The position numbers and the translations under genes were made by a program. A DNA stretch of 7,882 nt from Candidatus Dojkabacteria bacterium UBA5749 (GTDB lineage Bacteria > Patescibacteriota > Dojkabacteria > SC72), in NCBI GenBank assembly GCA_002419125.1, contig DIFL01000002.1, positions 1-7,882 of the forward strand. The letters are read 5' to 3'. The notes beneath the pieces are model-generated. The model was not told where the DNA came from and did no database searches. It worked only from the letters and a program-made list of their open reading frames with translations. Of the stretch, positions 1 through 5,696 are shown piece after piece (positions within the stretch are counted from its first letter, which is position 1; each line of letters opens with the position of its first letter).

Positions 1-49
1 TACTTTTATGTTTCTCTAACTCTTTTATTATTAATTCTTTAGTATTCAT
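1..49 (-). CDS. Partial N-terminus of an unrecognised protein, running off the left edge
   Basis: An ATG on the - strand at 49-47 opens a frame of 16 codons (MNTKELIIKELEKHKS) with no stop before the window ends. The peptide is charged and looks helical, as in many small regulatory or helix-rich proteins, but it is too short to assign. It is divergent from the M16 peptidase at 84, and the two starts are 34 nt apart, so their promoters would share this gap. No Shine-Dalgarno sequence is visible. A chance open frame of this length in AT-rich DNA is quite possible, so confidence is modest. Confidence 0.42.
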   Translation of the reverse strand, partial: MNTKELIIKELEKHKS

Positions 50-50
50 G

Positions 51-56
51 TATAAT
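51..56 (+). promoter_or_regulatory. Candidate -10 box for the M16 peptidase gene
   Basis: A perfect TATAAT lies 27 nt before the ATG at 84. A weak -35 candidate, TTATTA at 28-33, sits 17 bp upstream. Transcription would begin near 63 and give a leader of about 20 nt with no clear Shine-Dalgarno sequence. Confidence 0.5.
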
Positions 57-83
57 CTGATGATTAATATTATGTAAGTATAT

Positions 84-1448
84 ATGAAATTAATAGAAGA
101 ATTCAAAAATGAATATGACAATATTACATATAAAATATATGAGACTCCCAATGGAATAAAAGTAATACATCTTGATAATCCCTCAACTATTAATTTTGAT
201 TTCTCTGTTATACATCTAGCAGGTTCTTTTTTTGAAAGAAGCCAAAAAGTACCTTTTGGTACCGCTCACTTTCTCGAACACATGCTCTTAAATCCTAACT
301 CACATTACAAAGATCAAGATGAAATAAACAAATTTGAACAAGGTAGCCTTAAAAGACCTGCTTTAAATATTAATGGGCATACAAACAAAAAAAACATTGT
401 TTTTGATGGGCATGCAAATCAAGAAGGTAGTCAAAGGATTTTAGAAAGATTTGAAAAGATCTATGATTTCCCGAAAGAGAAATTTACGACCCTTTTAGAA
501 AAGGAAAAAAATGTAATCCTTGCTGAAAAGAGTAGGAAGGTTAAAAAAGAAGAAAATAACGGATTAATGTACCTTGATTTTATGTTTAAAAATATCGTTG
601 ATGAATTCACAGGAGATACCTTGGGAGAGATTGAAGATATTAAATCAATAACTATTGATGATTTAGAAAGATATTACAAAGAACAAATCTTGACTAAAAA
701 GTCGGTTGTATCAATTCAAAGTAATGGTGTCCTTAATAAAGATATAGAACAAAAGATAGATACTCTTTCAGAAATATTTACTTCTAATCCAAAAACAGCC
801 TTTAGAGATTTTGATTTAAAGAATAAATGGAAAGTAGGGGTATTTAGAGATAAAAGAGCTAATGGAGTAACAATATATTTTGATTACATCAATAAAAGGG
901 GAAAGAAAGTGGATTATGAAAAGAATGTACTCTCATATATTTGCTCAAAGCTTCTATCTTGGCTTAGTTTTAATATTTTAAGAGAGAAGAAGGGTCTTAT
1001 TTATAACTTCTCAAGAGATAAAACAGCTAATCTTTGTTTTAAATATGATATCTATAGCTATAGTTTTACTACTGAGAAAGAAAAGATAGGAAAGACATTA
1101 GAGGAATATTATAATTTAATTTATTCAGATACCTTTAAATTTCTAAATTCAAAAAAGGGTATAGAGTGGTTTGAAGATGTAATTAGTGATTACATATTCC
1201 CTACAACAACTGTATATGATCCAGATAGGGCAGAGTATGTTGCATTTGGGATAATAGAAGATGAAGAGATTTTTAATTATAACAAGGCAGTAGAGTTTGC
1301 AAAGCAACTTTCAATTAATGATTTAAAGAAATATATTGAGGAAGAATTTGAGATTCCTCCTCATATATGGATAGAGGGGGATATGAGTAAGAGTGAGTTA
1401 AAAGAGATAGTTAATAGTTCTTTGTTTAGTAAAAGGTTTAATAGATAA
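84..1448 (+). CDS. M16B family zinc metallopeptidase (insulinase/processing-peptidase fold)
   Basis: This is a 454-aa peptidase of family M16, which clamps around short or unfolded peptides and cleaves them inside a closed chamber. The inverted zinc motif HxxEH is intact at residues 62-66 (HFLEH: H62 and H66 ligands, E65 catalytic base). The third ligand is probably E141 in KEKNVILAE, 75 residues on, which is the family spacing. The C-terminal half carries the substrate-binding R/Y signature (LREKKGLIYNF, residues 299-309, R300 and Y307). One chain with both halves and about 450 residues fits M16B. I see no signal peptide or membrane segment, so it is probably cytoplasmic. The ATG is the only reasonable start, because TAA closes the nearby upstream frame. 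It lacks a Shine-Dalgarno sequence. Its physiological substrate cannot be read from the sequence. Confidence 0.93.
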   Translation: MKLIEEFKNEYDNITYKIYETPNGIKVIHLDNPSTINFDFSVIHLAGSFFERSQKVPFGTAHFLEHMLLNPNSHYKDQDEINKFEQGSLKRPALNINGHTNKKNIVFDGHANQEGSQRILERFEKIYDFPKEKFTTLLEKEKNVILAEKSRKVKKEENNGLMYLDFMFKNIVDEFTGDTLGEIEDIKSITIDDLERYYKEQILTKKSVVSIQSNGVLNKDIEQKIDTLSEIFTSNPKTAFRDFDLKNKWKVGVFRDKRANGVTIYFDYINKRGKKVDYEKNVLSYICSKLLSWLSFNILREKKGLIYNFSRDKTANLCFKYDIYSYSFTTEKEKIGKTLEEYYNLIYSDTFKFLNSKKGIEWFEDVISDYIFPTTTVYDPDRAEYVAFGIIEDEEIFNYNKAVEFAKQLSINDLKKYIEEEFEIPPHIWIEGDMSKSELKEIVNSSLFSKRFNR

Positions 1449-1449
1449 T

Positions 1450-1479
1450 TAAACAATTTTTCATATTGTTTGGTATAAT
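1450..1479 (+). promoter_or_regulatory. Extended -10 promoter for tRNA-His
   Basis: TGGTATAAT at 1471-1479 is a perfect extended -10 (TGn plus TATAAT, -10 hexamer 1474-1479). TAAACA at 1450-1455 is a 4/6 match to the -35 consensus with an 18-bp spacer. Transcription would start near 1486, about five bases before the mature tRNA 5' end. Confidence 0.7.
1451..1471 (+). other. Small inverted repeat after the M16 gene, overlapping the tRNA promoter
   Basis: AAACAAT (1451-1457) and ATTGTTT (1465-1471) are perfect complements around a 7-nt loop, two bases after the M16 stop codon. No T-tract follows, so this is a poor terminator. It spans the spacer and -35 region of the tRNA promoter and could instead be coincidental or regulatory. 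Confidence 0.35.
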
Positions 1480-1490
1480 CTATTTAGTAT

Positions 1491-1568
1491 GGTGGATGTA
1501 GCTCAATTGGTTAGAGCATCGGTTTGTGGAACCGAGGGTTGTGGGTTCGAGCCCCATCTTCCACCCCA
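1491..1568 (+). tRNA. tRNA-His, anticodon GTG
   Basis: The full cloverleaf can be drawn. The acceptor stem pairs 1492-1498 with 1558-1564 and has one T-T mismatch. The D stem is GCTC/GAGC (1501-1504 with 1514-1517). The anticodon stem is TCGGT/ACCGA around the loop TTGTGGA, which puts anticodon GTG at 1526-1528. The T stem is GTGGG/CCCAT with loop TTCGAGC. An extra G at 1491 (G-1) opposite discriminator C73 at 1565 is the identity element recognised by histidyl-tRNA synthetase. CCA is encoded at 1566-1568. An extended -10 promoter lies just upstream. The next gene converges on it with only 9 nt between, and no terminator hairpin is visible in that gap. Confidence 0.97.
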
Positions 1569-1577
1569 TTTGTGATA

Positions 1578-1928
1578 TTAATGCTCTCCGTTTTTATTCT
1601 TATAAACACCATAAATCCTTTTAATTCGATCTTCAAATTCTTTTTTATCATATGACCACCTTTCACCCCTTCCATTATAGAAATCCCAGTCCGACAACTC
1701 GTTTAAGTAGTCAGCCATCTCTGGACTAAATTTCCTTTTAATTTTTTTATCAATTAAATAAAGTTTGAAATAAATATAATCAGCAAGAATAGAAATTTCA
1801 ACTATATTCCAATCACCCATTAACTTCCCAAATTTATATACAATATCCTTCTCAGAATCTTCTTCAAGATTGATTTCTGATAGTATTAATAACTCTTCAA
1901 CATCATTAACAGGTTTACGTGTACTCAT
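1578..1928 (-). CDS. Unrecognised 116-aa protein
   Basis: I do not recognise this protein. It is soluble-looking and highly charged, with an acidic N-terminal third (ELLILSEINLEEDSEKD, residues 12-28), a hydrophobic/aromatic helix-like stretch around 41-60, and an aromatic, basic C-terminus (WDFYNGRGERW near 81-91). There is no signal peptide, membrane helix or cysteine. It lies 45 nt downstream of the ParB-fold gene on the same strand and may be co-transcribed, but it also has its own promoter-like sequence whose -10 is only 8 nt from the ATG. No Shine-Dalgarno sequence is present. Its stop lies 9 nt from the encoded CCA of the convergent tRNA-His. Length and amino-acid make-up support a real gene. 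Confidence 0.75.
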   Translation of the reverse strand: MSTRKPVNDVEELLILSEINLEEDSEKDIVYKFGKLMGDWNIVEISILADYIYFKLYLIDKKIKRKFSPEMADYLNELSDWDFYNGRGERWSYDKKEFEDRIKRIYGVYKNKNGEH

Positions 1929-1936
1929 GTTAAAAA

Positions 1937-1967
1937 TGTATAGAAATATTTAAAATTACTCTCACAA
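1937..1967 (-). promoter_or_regulatory. Candidate promoter for the 116-aa gene, near-leaderless
   Basis: On the - strand, TTGTGA (1962-1967) is followed after 19 bp by TATACA (1937-1942). Only 8 nt separate the -10 from the ATG at 1928, so transcription would start at or next to the start codon. The spacer is slightly long and the promoter overlaps the gap after the preceding gene, so this is moderate evidence. Confidence 0.4.
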
Positions 1968-1973
1968 TATTCA

Positions 1974-2870
1974 TCATTTTTTATCTCCTCTACTAATATA
2001 TTCCTCCCATTTATTAGTTAAATAGTAACTAAAAGCAGTTCCATCTATTAATGCTTCCTTTGGAATAGATTCACCATTTACATATGATCTTAAACTCCTT
2101 ACATCAGGAAAATGTTCAAAATAGAACTTATTTAATTTTACTATTTGATGATTTGGAAGAAACATCCAAGGCAATACTTGTGATTCAATTTTAAGTACAA
2201 AACTCTTTCCTTCATCCTCATTAGTAACTTCTTCAATATTACCCACGATTAGACCCCGTTTTATTCTTTCTTCCCAATCCCTTTTTAAAATATTGCTATT
2301 AGTAGATATTTCTTTTATTTCTGGAATCTTCTCAACAAAAGCAGGAATTCTTTTAACCTCTGCTAACTTACATCCTGCTACACGATGTGAACCATCAATT
2401 ACAAAAAACAAATTGCCTTCGGGAGTAGATAACTGCCTTAATTTAATGCCCTGTTCCAGTTTTGGTTGTGTAATATGAAAAACCTTGTCAACTGATTCTA
2501 GTGTTGGGTTAATAAGTTGCTCTGCTATATCTACTGCTCTTCCTTTGCGATAATCATACTCAGTTGACCAATTTTCGAATGCTGGAGAAATACTACCAAC
2601 GATATCTTTTGTATCAACCATATTAACTCCTAAATCCTGACCTTTAGAATCTAATAGTTCCCAAAACACTTCATGAGACAGATATGGGAGTTTACCTAAT
2701 TCTCTATGCTTTTGTATTAATTCATCTCTATTTAAAATTTTTACCTCTTGGGGAATTCCAGAGTTAATTTCTGATACAATTTCTTCTAAACTAGGTGTTG
2801 GCAAGAAATCACTTTTGGCCTCTGTTAAGGGCTTCCCAGTATCAGTTGAAATAGGTTGAGATTCTATCAT
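1974..2870 (-). CDS. ParB/sulfiredoxin-like nuclease-fold protein without visible HTH
   Basis: This 298-aa protein contains FFVIDGSHRVAGCK (residues 155-168) followed by IPAFVEKI. That arrangement matches the ParB N-terminal/sulfiredoxin-fold motif, in which a D-G-x-H-R loop binds nucleotide. D159, G160, H162 and R163 carry the signature. In chromosomal ParB this fold binds and hydrolyses CTP, and the fold also occurs in nucleases and phage modification proteins. The usual ParB helix-turn-helix and dimer domain are not evident, and there is no ParA nearby, so segregation should not be assumed. The first 100 residues and the C-terminal 120 are unrecognised. No signal peptide or membrane span is seen. 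The predicted promoter places the transcription start almost on the ATG. A 116-aa gene follows 45 nt downstream. Fold assignment rests on one motif and is moderately secure; function is unknown. Confidence 0.8.
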   Translation of the reverse strand: MIESQPISTDTGKPLTEAKSDFLPTPSLEEIVSEINSGIPQEVKILNRDELIQKHRELGKLPYLSHEVFWELLDSKGQDLGVNMVDTKDIVGSISPAFENWSTEYDYRKGRAVDIAEQLINPTLESVDKVFHITQPKLEQGIKLRQLSTPEGNLFFVIDGSHRVAGCKLAEVKRIPAFVEKIPEIKEISTNSNILKRDWEERIKRGLIVGNIEEVTNEDEGKSFVLKIESQVLPWMFLPNHQIVKLNKFYFEHFPDVRSLRSYVNGESIPKEALIDGTAFSYYLTNKWEEYISRGDKK

Positions 2871-2878
2871 AATACTTA

Positions 2879-2907
2879 ATAATACTATTAATAAATTCTT
2901 AGTTCAA
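2879..2907 (-). promoter_or_regulatory. Promoter for the ParB-fold gene, leaderless geometry
   Basis: On the - strand, TTGAAC (2902-2907) and TATTAT (2879-2884) are separated by exactly 17 bp. Each hexamer is a good match to the sigma-70-type consensus. Only 8 nt lie between the -10 and the ATG at 2870, so the mRNA would have a 5' leader of about 0-2 nt. Confidence 0.6.
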
Positions 2908-2946
2908 TCAAGAATATTTAAGATATTGTAGACTAAATATAATTAA

Positions 2947-3132
2947 ATGGGAAAAATAGAAGAAGAAATAATACAATACAGAGACCAACACTATACACCC
3001 TTTGAAACAGAATTAGAGAGATTGGAAAATATAATTACCCAAATGGAATCCTTTTTATTAAAATCTAAAGAGAGAAACAAGTTACATAGACAGAATCTAT
3101 TTGATGAGGTTTCTGCAAATGAACCAGAGTAA
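2947..3132 (+). CDS. Unrecognised 61-aa helical, probably coiled-coil protein
   Basis: The protein is almost entirely charged and helix-forming. ETELERLENIITQMESFLLKS (residues about 19-39) has hydrophobic spacing that suggests a short coiled coil, and the C-terminus is polar. It has no cysteine, signal peptide or membrane segment, and I do not recognise the family. It sits in its own intergenic slot, divergent from the ParB-fold gene and convergent with the surface protein gene, and ends directly in an AT-only hairpin with a T-tract. Both points favour a real gene. Against it, no Shine-Dalgarno sequence is present, and the TATAAT at 2938-2943 is too close to the ATG to serve this start. Confidence 0.6.
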   Translation: MGKIEEEIIQYRDQHYTPFETELERLENIITQMESFLLKSKERNKLHRQNLFDEVSANEPE

Positions 3133-3165
3133 TTAATATTATGAATATTAATTTTTAACTTTTTT
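3132..3165 (+). terminator. AT-only hairpin plus T-tract after the 61-aa gene
   Basis: ATTAATATT (3132-3140) and AATATTAAT (3144-3152) form a perfect 9-bp stem with a 3-nt loop ATG. They are followed by TTTT, AAC and six T. The stem begins in the stop codon of the 61-aa gene. It has no G-C pairs, so it is weak, but its position and T-run fit a + strand intrinsic terminator. On the - strand no T-run follows. Confidence 0.55.
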
Positions 3166-3180
3166 GGAATATAGTTCTAT

Positions 3181-4608
3181 CTATTTTCTCCTATCTATTC
3201 TTTTTTCTAATCTCTTTCTTCTTGTTAACATTCTTTTTAAAGATGCATCTTCCTTAATCTTTTGAGAAGTTGTCGAAAGGGTTTGATAAGTTTTAGTAGA
3301 CAAAGTTGTTATGTATGTCCATGAAATTCCAATAATTAAAAAAAGAATCCCAGTAATTATTATATTTCTAGAGTTATCAAATATCCCTGTCTGAGGAACA
3401 GTACCACCACAATCTTTAGGACAATTTGTGCTGGTTTCTCCATCTGAACAGATTCCATCACCACAAACAGCAACACAATCACTAGGGCATGTAGCTATAG
3501 TTTCTCCATCTGAGCATACTCCATCGCCACAACCAGAGGAGGAGACAAATATAGCTGTAACGGCGATATTAGGTTTATACAATGAAGAAACAGCAATAAC
3601 ATCTTTTCTAGGATTAGCCGTAGCCAAAGCACTAGTATCTCTAGTCTCTAGGATAGTATCATCCCAATGAGAGAAGATGTATCCATCTGAAGGTATAGCA
3701 GTAATAGTAATATTGCCTGGACATGGTTGACCATTTGTAAATGTTAAAGTAATAGGGTTAATAGAAGGGGTTCCATCTCCTAATTTAATCTGTCCATGTG
3801 CCCCAGTGTAGTAACGGAATGTTGTACTATCAGTAGTCCATACAAATCCTGTTTTACCAACAATAGTCATATTACTCTGTACATTTTTTTCTTGTCGTGT
3901 ATTTCCTGTAACAGTATCCTTAACACCATTAACCCACCATTCAAGAATTGAACCCTTACAATAGCTACCATCATTTCCTACAAAAGTAACTACAGTACCA
4001 TCTTGTCCTTGTTCAACGGTTTGATTAAGAGTACCTGTAAGAGTACCCCCTACAGTCCCTCCAGTTGTATATGGAGCTACACTATATGCTAAAGTAAATG
4101 TTTGAGAAGCGACTGCTTCAAATGTAGCTGTATATGTTGCATCAGCACTAACATTAGAATCAGTTCTTGATGCTGTTGTTTTATCATCACTCCATTTAAC
4201 AAATCTATATCCAGAATTTGGCGTAGCAGTTGAACTAATACTCCCACCTGGGGCCACATTATTTTGTCCAGAGTTTGTTACAGTACCTCCCGATCCCGCA
4301 CTATATGTAATGTAATATGCTGTAATTGTAGTTATATATCGGCAACAATAGTTCTCATTGGGATACTGGCAAATCCCTGCAGTACTCTCATCTGTACAAT
4401 TACCATCTACTTTCGGATATGTATGAGCATCACAATCGGCGCCATCATTGATACATTCAAGCTTACTTTCACTCGCATCACTATCAGTAGGAGCAAGAGT
4501 ATCCTTTTGATTGACTCTCCATATTAAATATCCACTACCTCCCATTAAAACAACAACAGTAAGAATTAAACCAATCAAAAGACCCTTATTATTAACTCCA
4601 ATTTTCAT
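3181..4608 (-). CDS. Surface protein with InlB-type B-repeats, CGDGxC repeats and a VPQTG sorting signal
   Basis: This is a 475-aa exported protein. Residues 9-29 form an N-terminal hydrophobic anchor or uncleaved signal. A Cys-rich segment follows (C52-C89, ending in a CC pair). Residues about 97-165 and 260-355 resemble divergent InlB B-repeats (Listeria-type repeat family), with the hallmarks GYRFVKWSDD (133-142) and GYIFSHWDD (309-317). A related beta-rich stretch lies between them. Two copies of CGDGxCSDGExxxxCPxDC follow at 360-378 and 382-400, with possible disulfides and acidic metal-binding residues. VPQTG (404-408) precedes a membrane helix (about 415-436) and a basic C-terminal tail, which is the layout of a sortase signal. 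The tail is about 39 residues, much longer than usual. A candidate promoter with a homopolymer tract beside its -35 lies upstream. It is probably an adhesin or envelope protein, and a candidate substrate for the sortase encoded about 2.4 kb away. Confidence 0.88.
   Translation of the reverse strand: MKIGVNNKGLLIGLILTVVVLMGGSGYLIWRVNQKDTLAPTDSDASESKLECINDGADCDAHTYPKVDGNCTDESTAGICQYPNENYCCRYITTITAYYITYSAGSGGTVTNSGQNNVAPGGSISSTATPNSGYRFVKWSDDKTTASRTDSNVSADATYTATFEAVASQTFTLAYSVAPYTTGGTVGGTLTGTLNQTVEQGQDGTVVTFVGNDGSYCKGSILEWWVNGVKDTVTGNTRQEKNVQSNMTIVGKTGFVWTTDSTTFRYYTGAHGQIKLGDGTPSINPITLTFTNGQPCPGNITITAIPSDGYIFSHWDDTILETRDTSALATANPRKDVIAVSSLYKPNIAVTAIFVSSSGCGDGVCSDGETIATCPSDCVAVCGDGICSDGETSTNCPKDCGGTVPQTGIFDNSRNIIITGILFLIIGISWTYITTLSTKTYQTLSTTSQKIKEDASLKRMLTRRKRLEKRIDRRK
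3409..3531 (-). repeat. In-frame tandem duplication encoding two CGDGxC motifs
   Basis: Two 57-bp units (3475-3531 and 3409-3465), offset by 66 bp, encode CGDGVCSDGETIATCPSDC and CGDGICSDGETSTNCPKDC. By hand alignment 43 of 57 bases agree, including a long identical block over TTTCTCCATCTGA. This points to duplication within the gene followed by divergence. Confidence 0.85.
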
Positions 4609-4653
4609 GTCACTTATTATTAAATATTTAATATACTTTAACTCCCTATATTA

Positions 4654-4682
4654 AATATATCTTTAAATTTTTTTAAAGACAA
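4654..4682 (-). promoter_or_regulatory. Predicted promoter of the B-repeat surface protein gene
   Basis: On the - strand TTGTCT (4677-4682) and TATATT (4654-4659) have a 17-bp spacer. The start would be near 4647, giving a leader of about 39 nt. The inverted repeat CTTTAAA/TTTAAAG (4661-4667 with 4672-4678, loop TTTT) fills the spacer and touches the -35. No standard Shine-Dalgarno sequence lies before the ATG at 4608; the closest candidate is AAGTGA. Confidence 0.5.
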
Positions 4683-4684
4683 TA

Positions 4685-4703
4685 GGGGAGGGGGGGAAAA
4701 AAA
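4685..4703. repeat. Homopolymeric polypurine tract G4-A-G7-A7
   Basis: The + strand reads GGGGAGGGGGGGAAAAAAA, so the - strand reads T7C7TC4. It is striking in such AT-rich DNA. It ends two bases upstream of the -35 box predicted for the surface protein gene. G7 and A7 runs are prone to slipped-strand length change. It is also downstream of the 155-aa gene stop, where the T7 run without a hairpin does not make a standard terminator. Confidence 0.85.
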
Positions 4704-4746
4704 TTACTACTATACTTAATAGAAGAAAAAAGAATTACGGCCTTAA

Positions 4747-5214
4747 CTACTGCTCATCACCTAATCCTGATATAACCAGTAACCTCATCTGCAGTATTCT
4801 ATGTATTGTTTTAACAAGAATTGCCGCATTATCCATTGTTCTTCCCCCAATCCTAATATCACCCGTATCCTCATCTATTAAGGGTATTAGATAAAGAGTC
4901 TTTAGTTTTGAGGAGATAAAATACAGTGGAATATTTTTTGCATCCTCTGGGCAACCATTATGTAATGCCTCTATATTATTTAACTCTAATAAATATGAAT
5001 CCTTAATATTCTCAAGCTCTAAATGATTAATTTCAACTCTTTCCCTTTCTGGATATTTATCAGCTATATACTCATTTACCTCTTCTACAGAAGATCCCTC
5101 TATTCTGGTATACAACTCTGTTTGTCCATCGGATAATAGAATATGTTCAATTTGACTATCTAAATCATCAAACTTGCTATGTGACTCTTTGCTTTCAATT
5201 GGGTTAACTTCCAT
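4747..5214 (-). CDS. Unrecognised 155-aa soluble protein
   Basis: I cannot assign this protein to a family. The N-terminal half is strongly acidic (ESKESHSKFDDLDSQIEH, then SSVEEVNEYIADKYPERE at residues 41-58). The C-terminal half looks like a small alpha/beta domain, with strand-like LYFISSKLKTLYLIPLI (97-113), an acidic turn DEDTGDIRIGGRT, and a helix AAILVKTIHRILQMRLLVIS. There is one cysteine (C88) and no signal peptide or membrane span. A perfect TATAAT lies 17 nt upstream of the ATG, implying a leader of about 11 nt with no Shine-Dalgarno sequence. It lies upstream of the surface protein gene on the same strand, but 138 bp and a separate predicted promoter lie between. Length and composition support a real gene. 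Confidence 0.78.
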   Translation of the reverse strand: MEVNPIESKESHSKFDDLDSQIEHILLSDGQTELYTRIEGSSVEEVNEYIADKYPERERVEINHLELENIKDSYLLELNNIEALHNGCPEDAKNIPLYFISSKLKTLYLIPLIDEDTGDIRIGGRTMDNAAILVKTIHRILQMRLLVISGLGDEQ

Positions 5215-5231
5215 AATATTTAAATATCCAA

Positions 5232-5237
5232 ATTATA
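5232..5237 (-). promoter_or_regulatory. Candidate -10 box for the 155-aa gene
   Basis: A perfect TATAAT (- strand) lies 17 nt before the ATG at 5214, predicting a start near 5225. No good -35 is visible at 16-18 bp. A bulged stem AGGG-ATTT/AAAT-CCCT (5237-5257) overlaps its upstream edge. A second - strand TATAAT lies at 5323-5328 with weak TTAAGT 17 bp upstream, which could give a longer leader. Confidence 0.45.
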
Positions 5238-5585
5238 GGGTATTTTAGCAAATCCCTATCCAGATATCCATACACTGTATGAGTTACATACATATAAGAC
5301 TCTGAGAAATATTTTAAGATATATTATACAGAAGAGAGGTTGCTAACTTAAATATCACACCCAATACTTTTTTCATCCAAGACTAATCTGTCTACCCCCT
5401 GTTAGTAGTAAAGAGATAAGTGCCTTGTCTAATGTTATTGATTTCCAATTACTTTCTTACTTTCTAACTAGTAGTTTCGACAGGAATATAGTAAGCCAAG
5501 GAATTTAGCTAAGCCAATTACAGTTAAATAAGTTTCGTCTTACCAATAAGGAAGACTCATCAGATCTGCTATGCAGATGACTTAC

Positions 5586-5644
5586 AAGCTAGGATAAGAA
5601 CTAATTTTGTTGTGTAAAAACACAAACATATCTTATCCTAGCTT
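5586..5644. repeat. Perfect 14-bp inverted repeat enclosing a second hairpin
   Basis: AAGCTAGGATAAGA (5586-5599) pairs with TCTTATCCTAGCTT (5631-5644) without mismatch. The 31-nt interior contains TTGTGT/ACACAA (5610-5615 with 5620-5625) around an AAAA loop. On the + strand the right arm runs into CTTTT, so it could terminate + strand transcription. On the - strand it lies about 50 nt past the LPPTG gene stop and could cap or end the operon mRNA, although no T-run follows there. Confidence 0.75.
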
Positions 5645-5696
5645 TTCACTTCTCATAAAGAGAAATGAGTTATTTAATTTGTATAAAGTCCATTTG

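Larger units (their letters stand above)
5215..5696. other. 482-bp gap without a credible ORF, rich in hairpins
   Basis: Only very short open frames occur here. Visible structure includes CATAC/GTATG (5269-5281), a bulged stem GTCTT.CC/GGAAGAC with loop AATAA (5537-5556), ATCTGC/GCAGAT with loop TAT (5564-5578), the 14-bp inverted repeat at 5586-5644 and a mismatched hairpin TTCTC/GAGAA (5646-5668). The hairpins cluster in 5537-5668. They may form an untranslated RNA, the 3' end of the sortase operon mRNA, or a regulatory region. I recognise no Rfam-type family core. Confidence 0.6.

Noticed and set aside
2938..2943. TATAAT as the promoter of the 61-aa gene at 2947
   Set aside because: Only 3 nt separate it from the ATG, which would place transcription start inside or after the start codon.
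3428..3670. Open frame of 80 codons on the + strand inside the surface protein gene
   Set aside because: It is the reverse-strand shadow of the CGDGxC repeats, with Ser/Pro-rich repetitive content mirroring the other strand and no start signals.
4264..4527. Open frame of 87 codons on the + strand, cysteine- and isoleucine-rich
   Set aside because: It lies opposite the N-terminal part of the surface protein, has no ribosome binding site, and its composition follows from the other strand.
5474..5484. TTTCGACAGG on the + strand, resembling the conserved 5' motif of tmRNA
   Set aside because: The GGGG-type 5' acceptor strand, a tRNA-like 3' end with T-arm and CCA, and a tag reading frame ending in a typical ALAA-like peptide are all missing. 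A full tmRNA would also run into the 65-aa gene. The match is short and probably chance.
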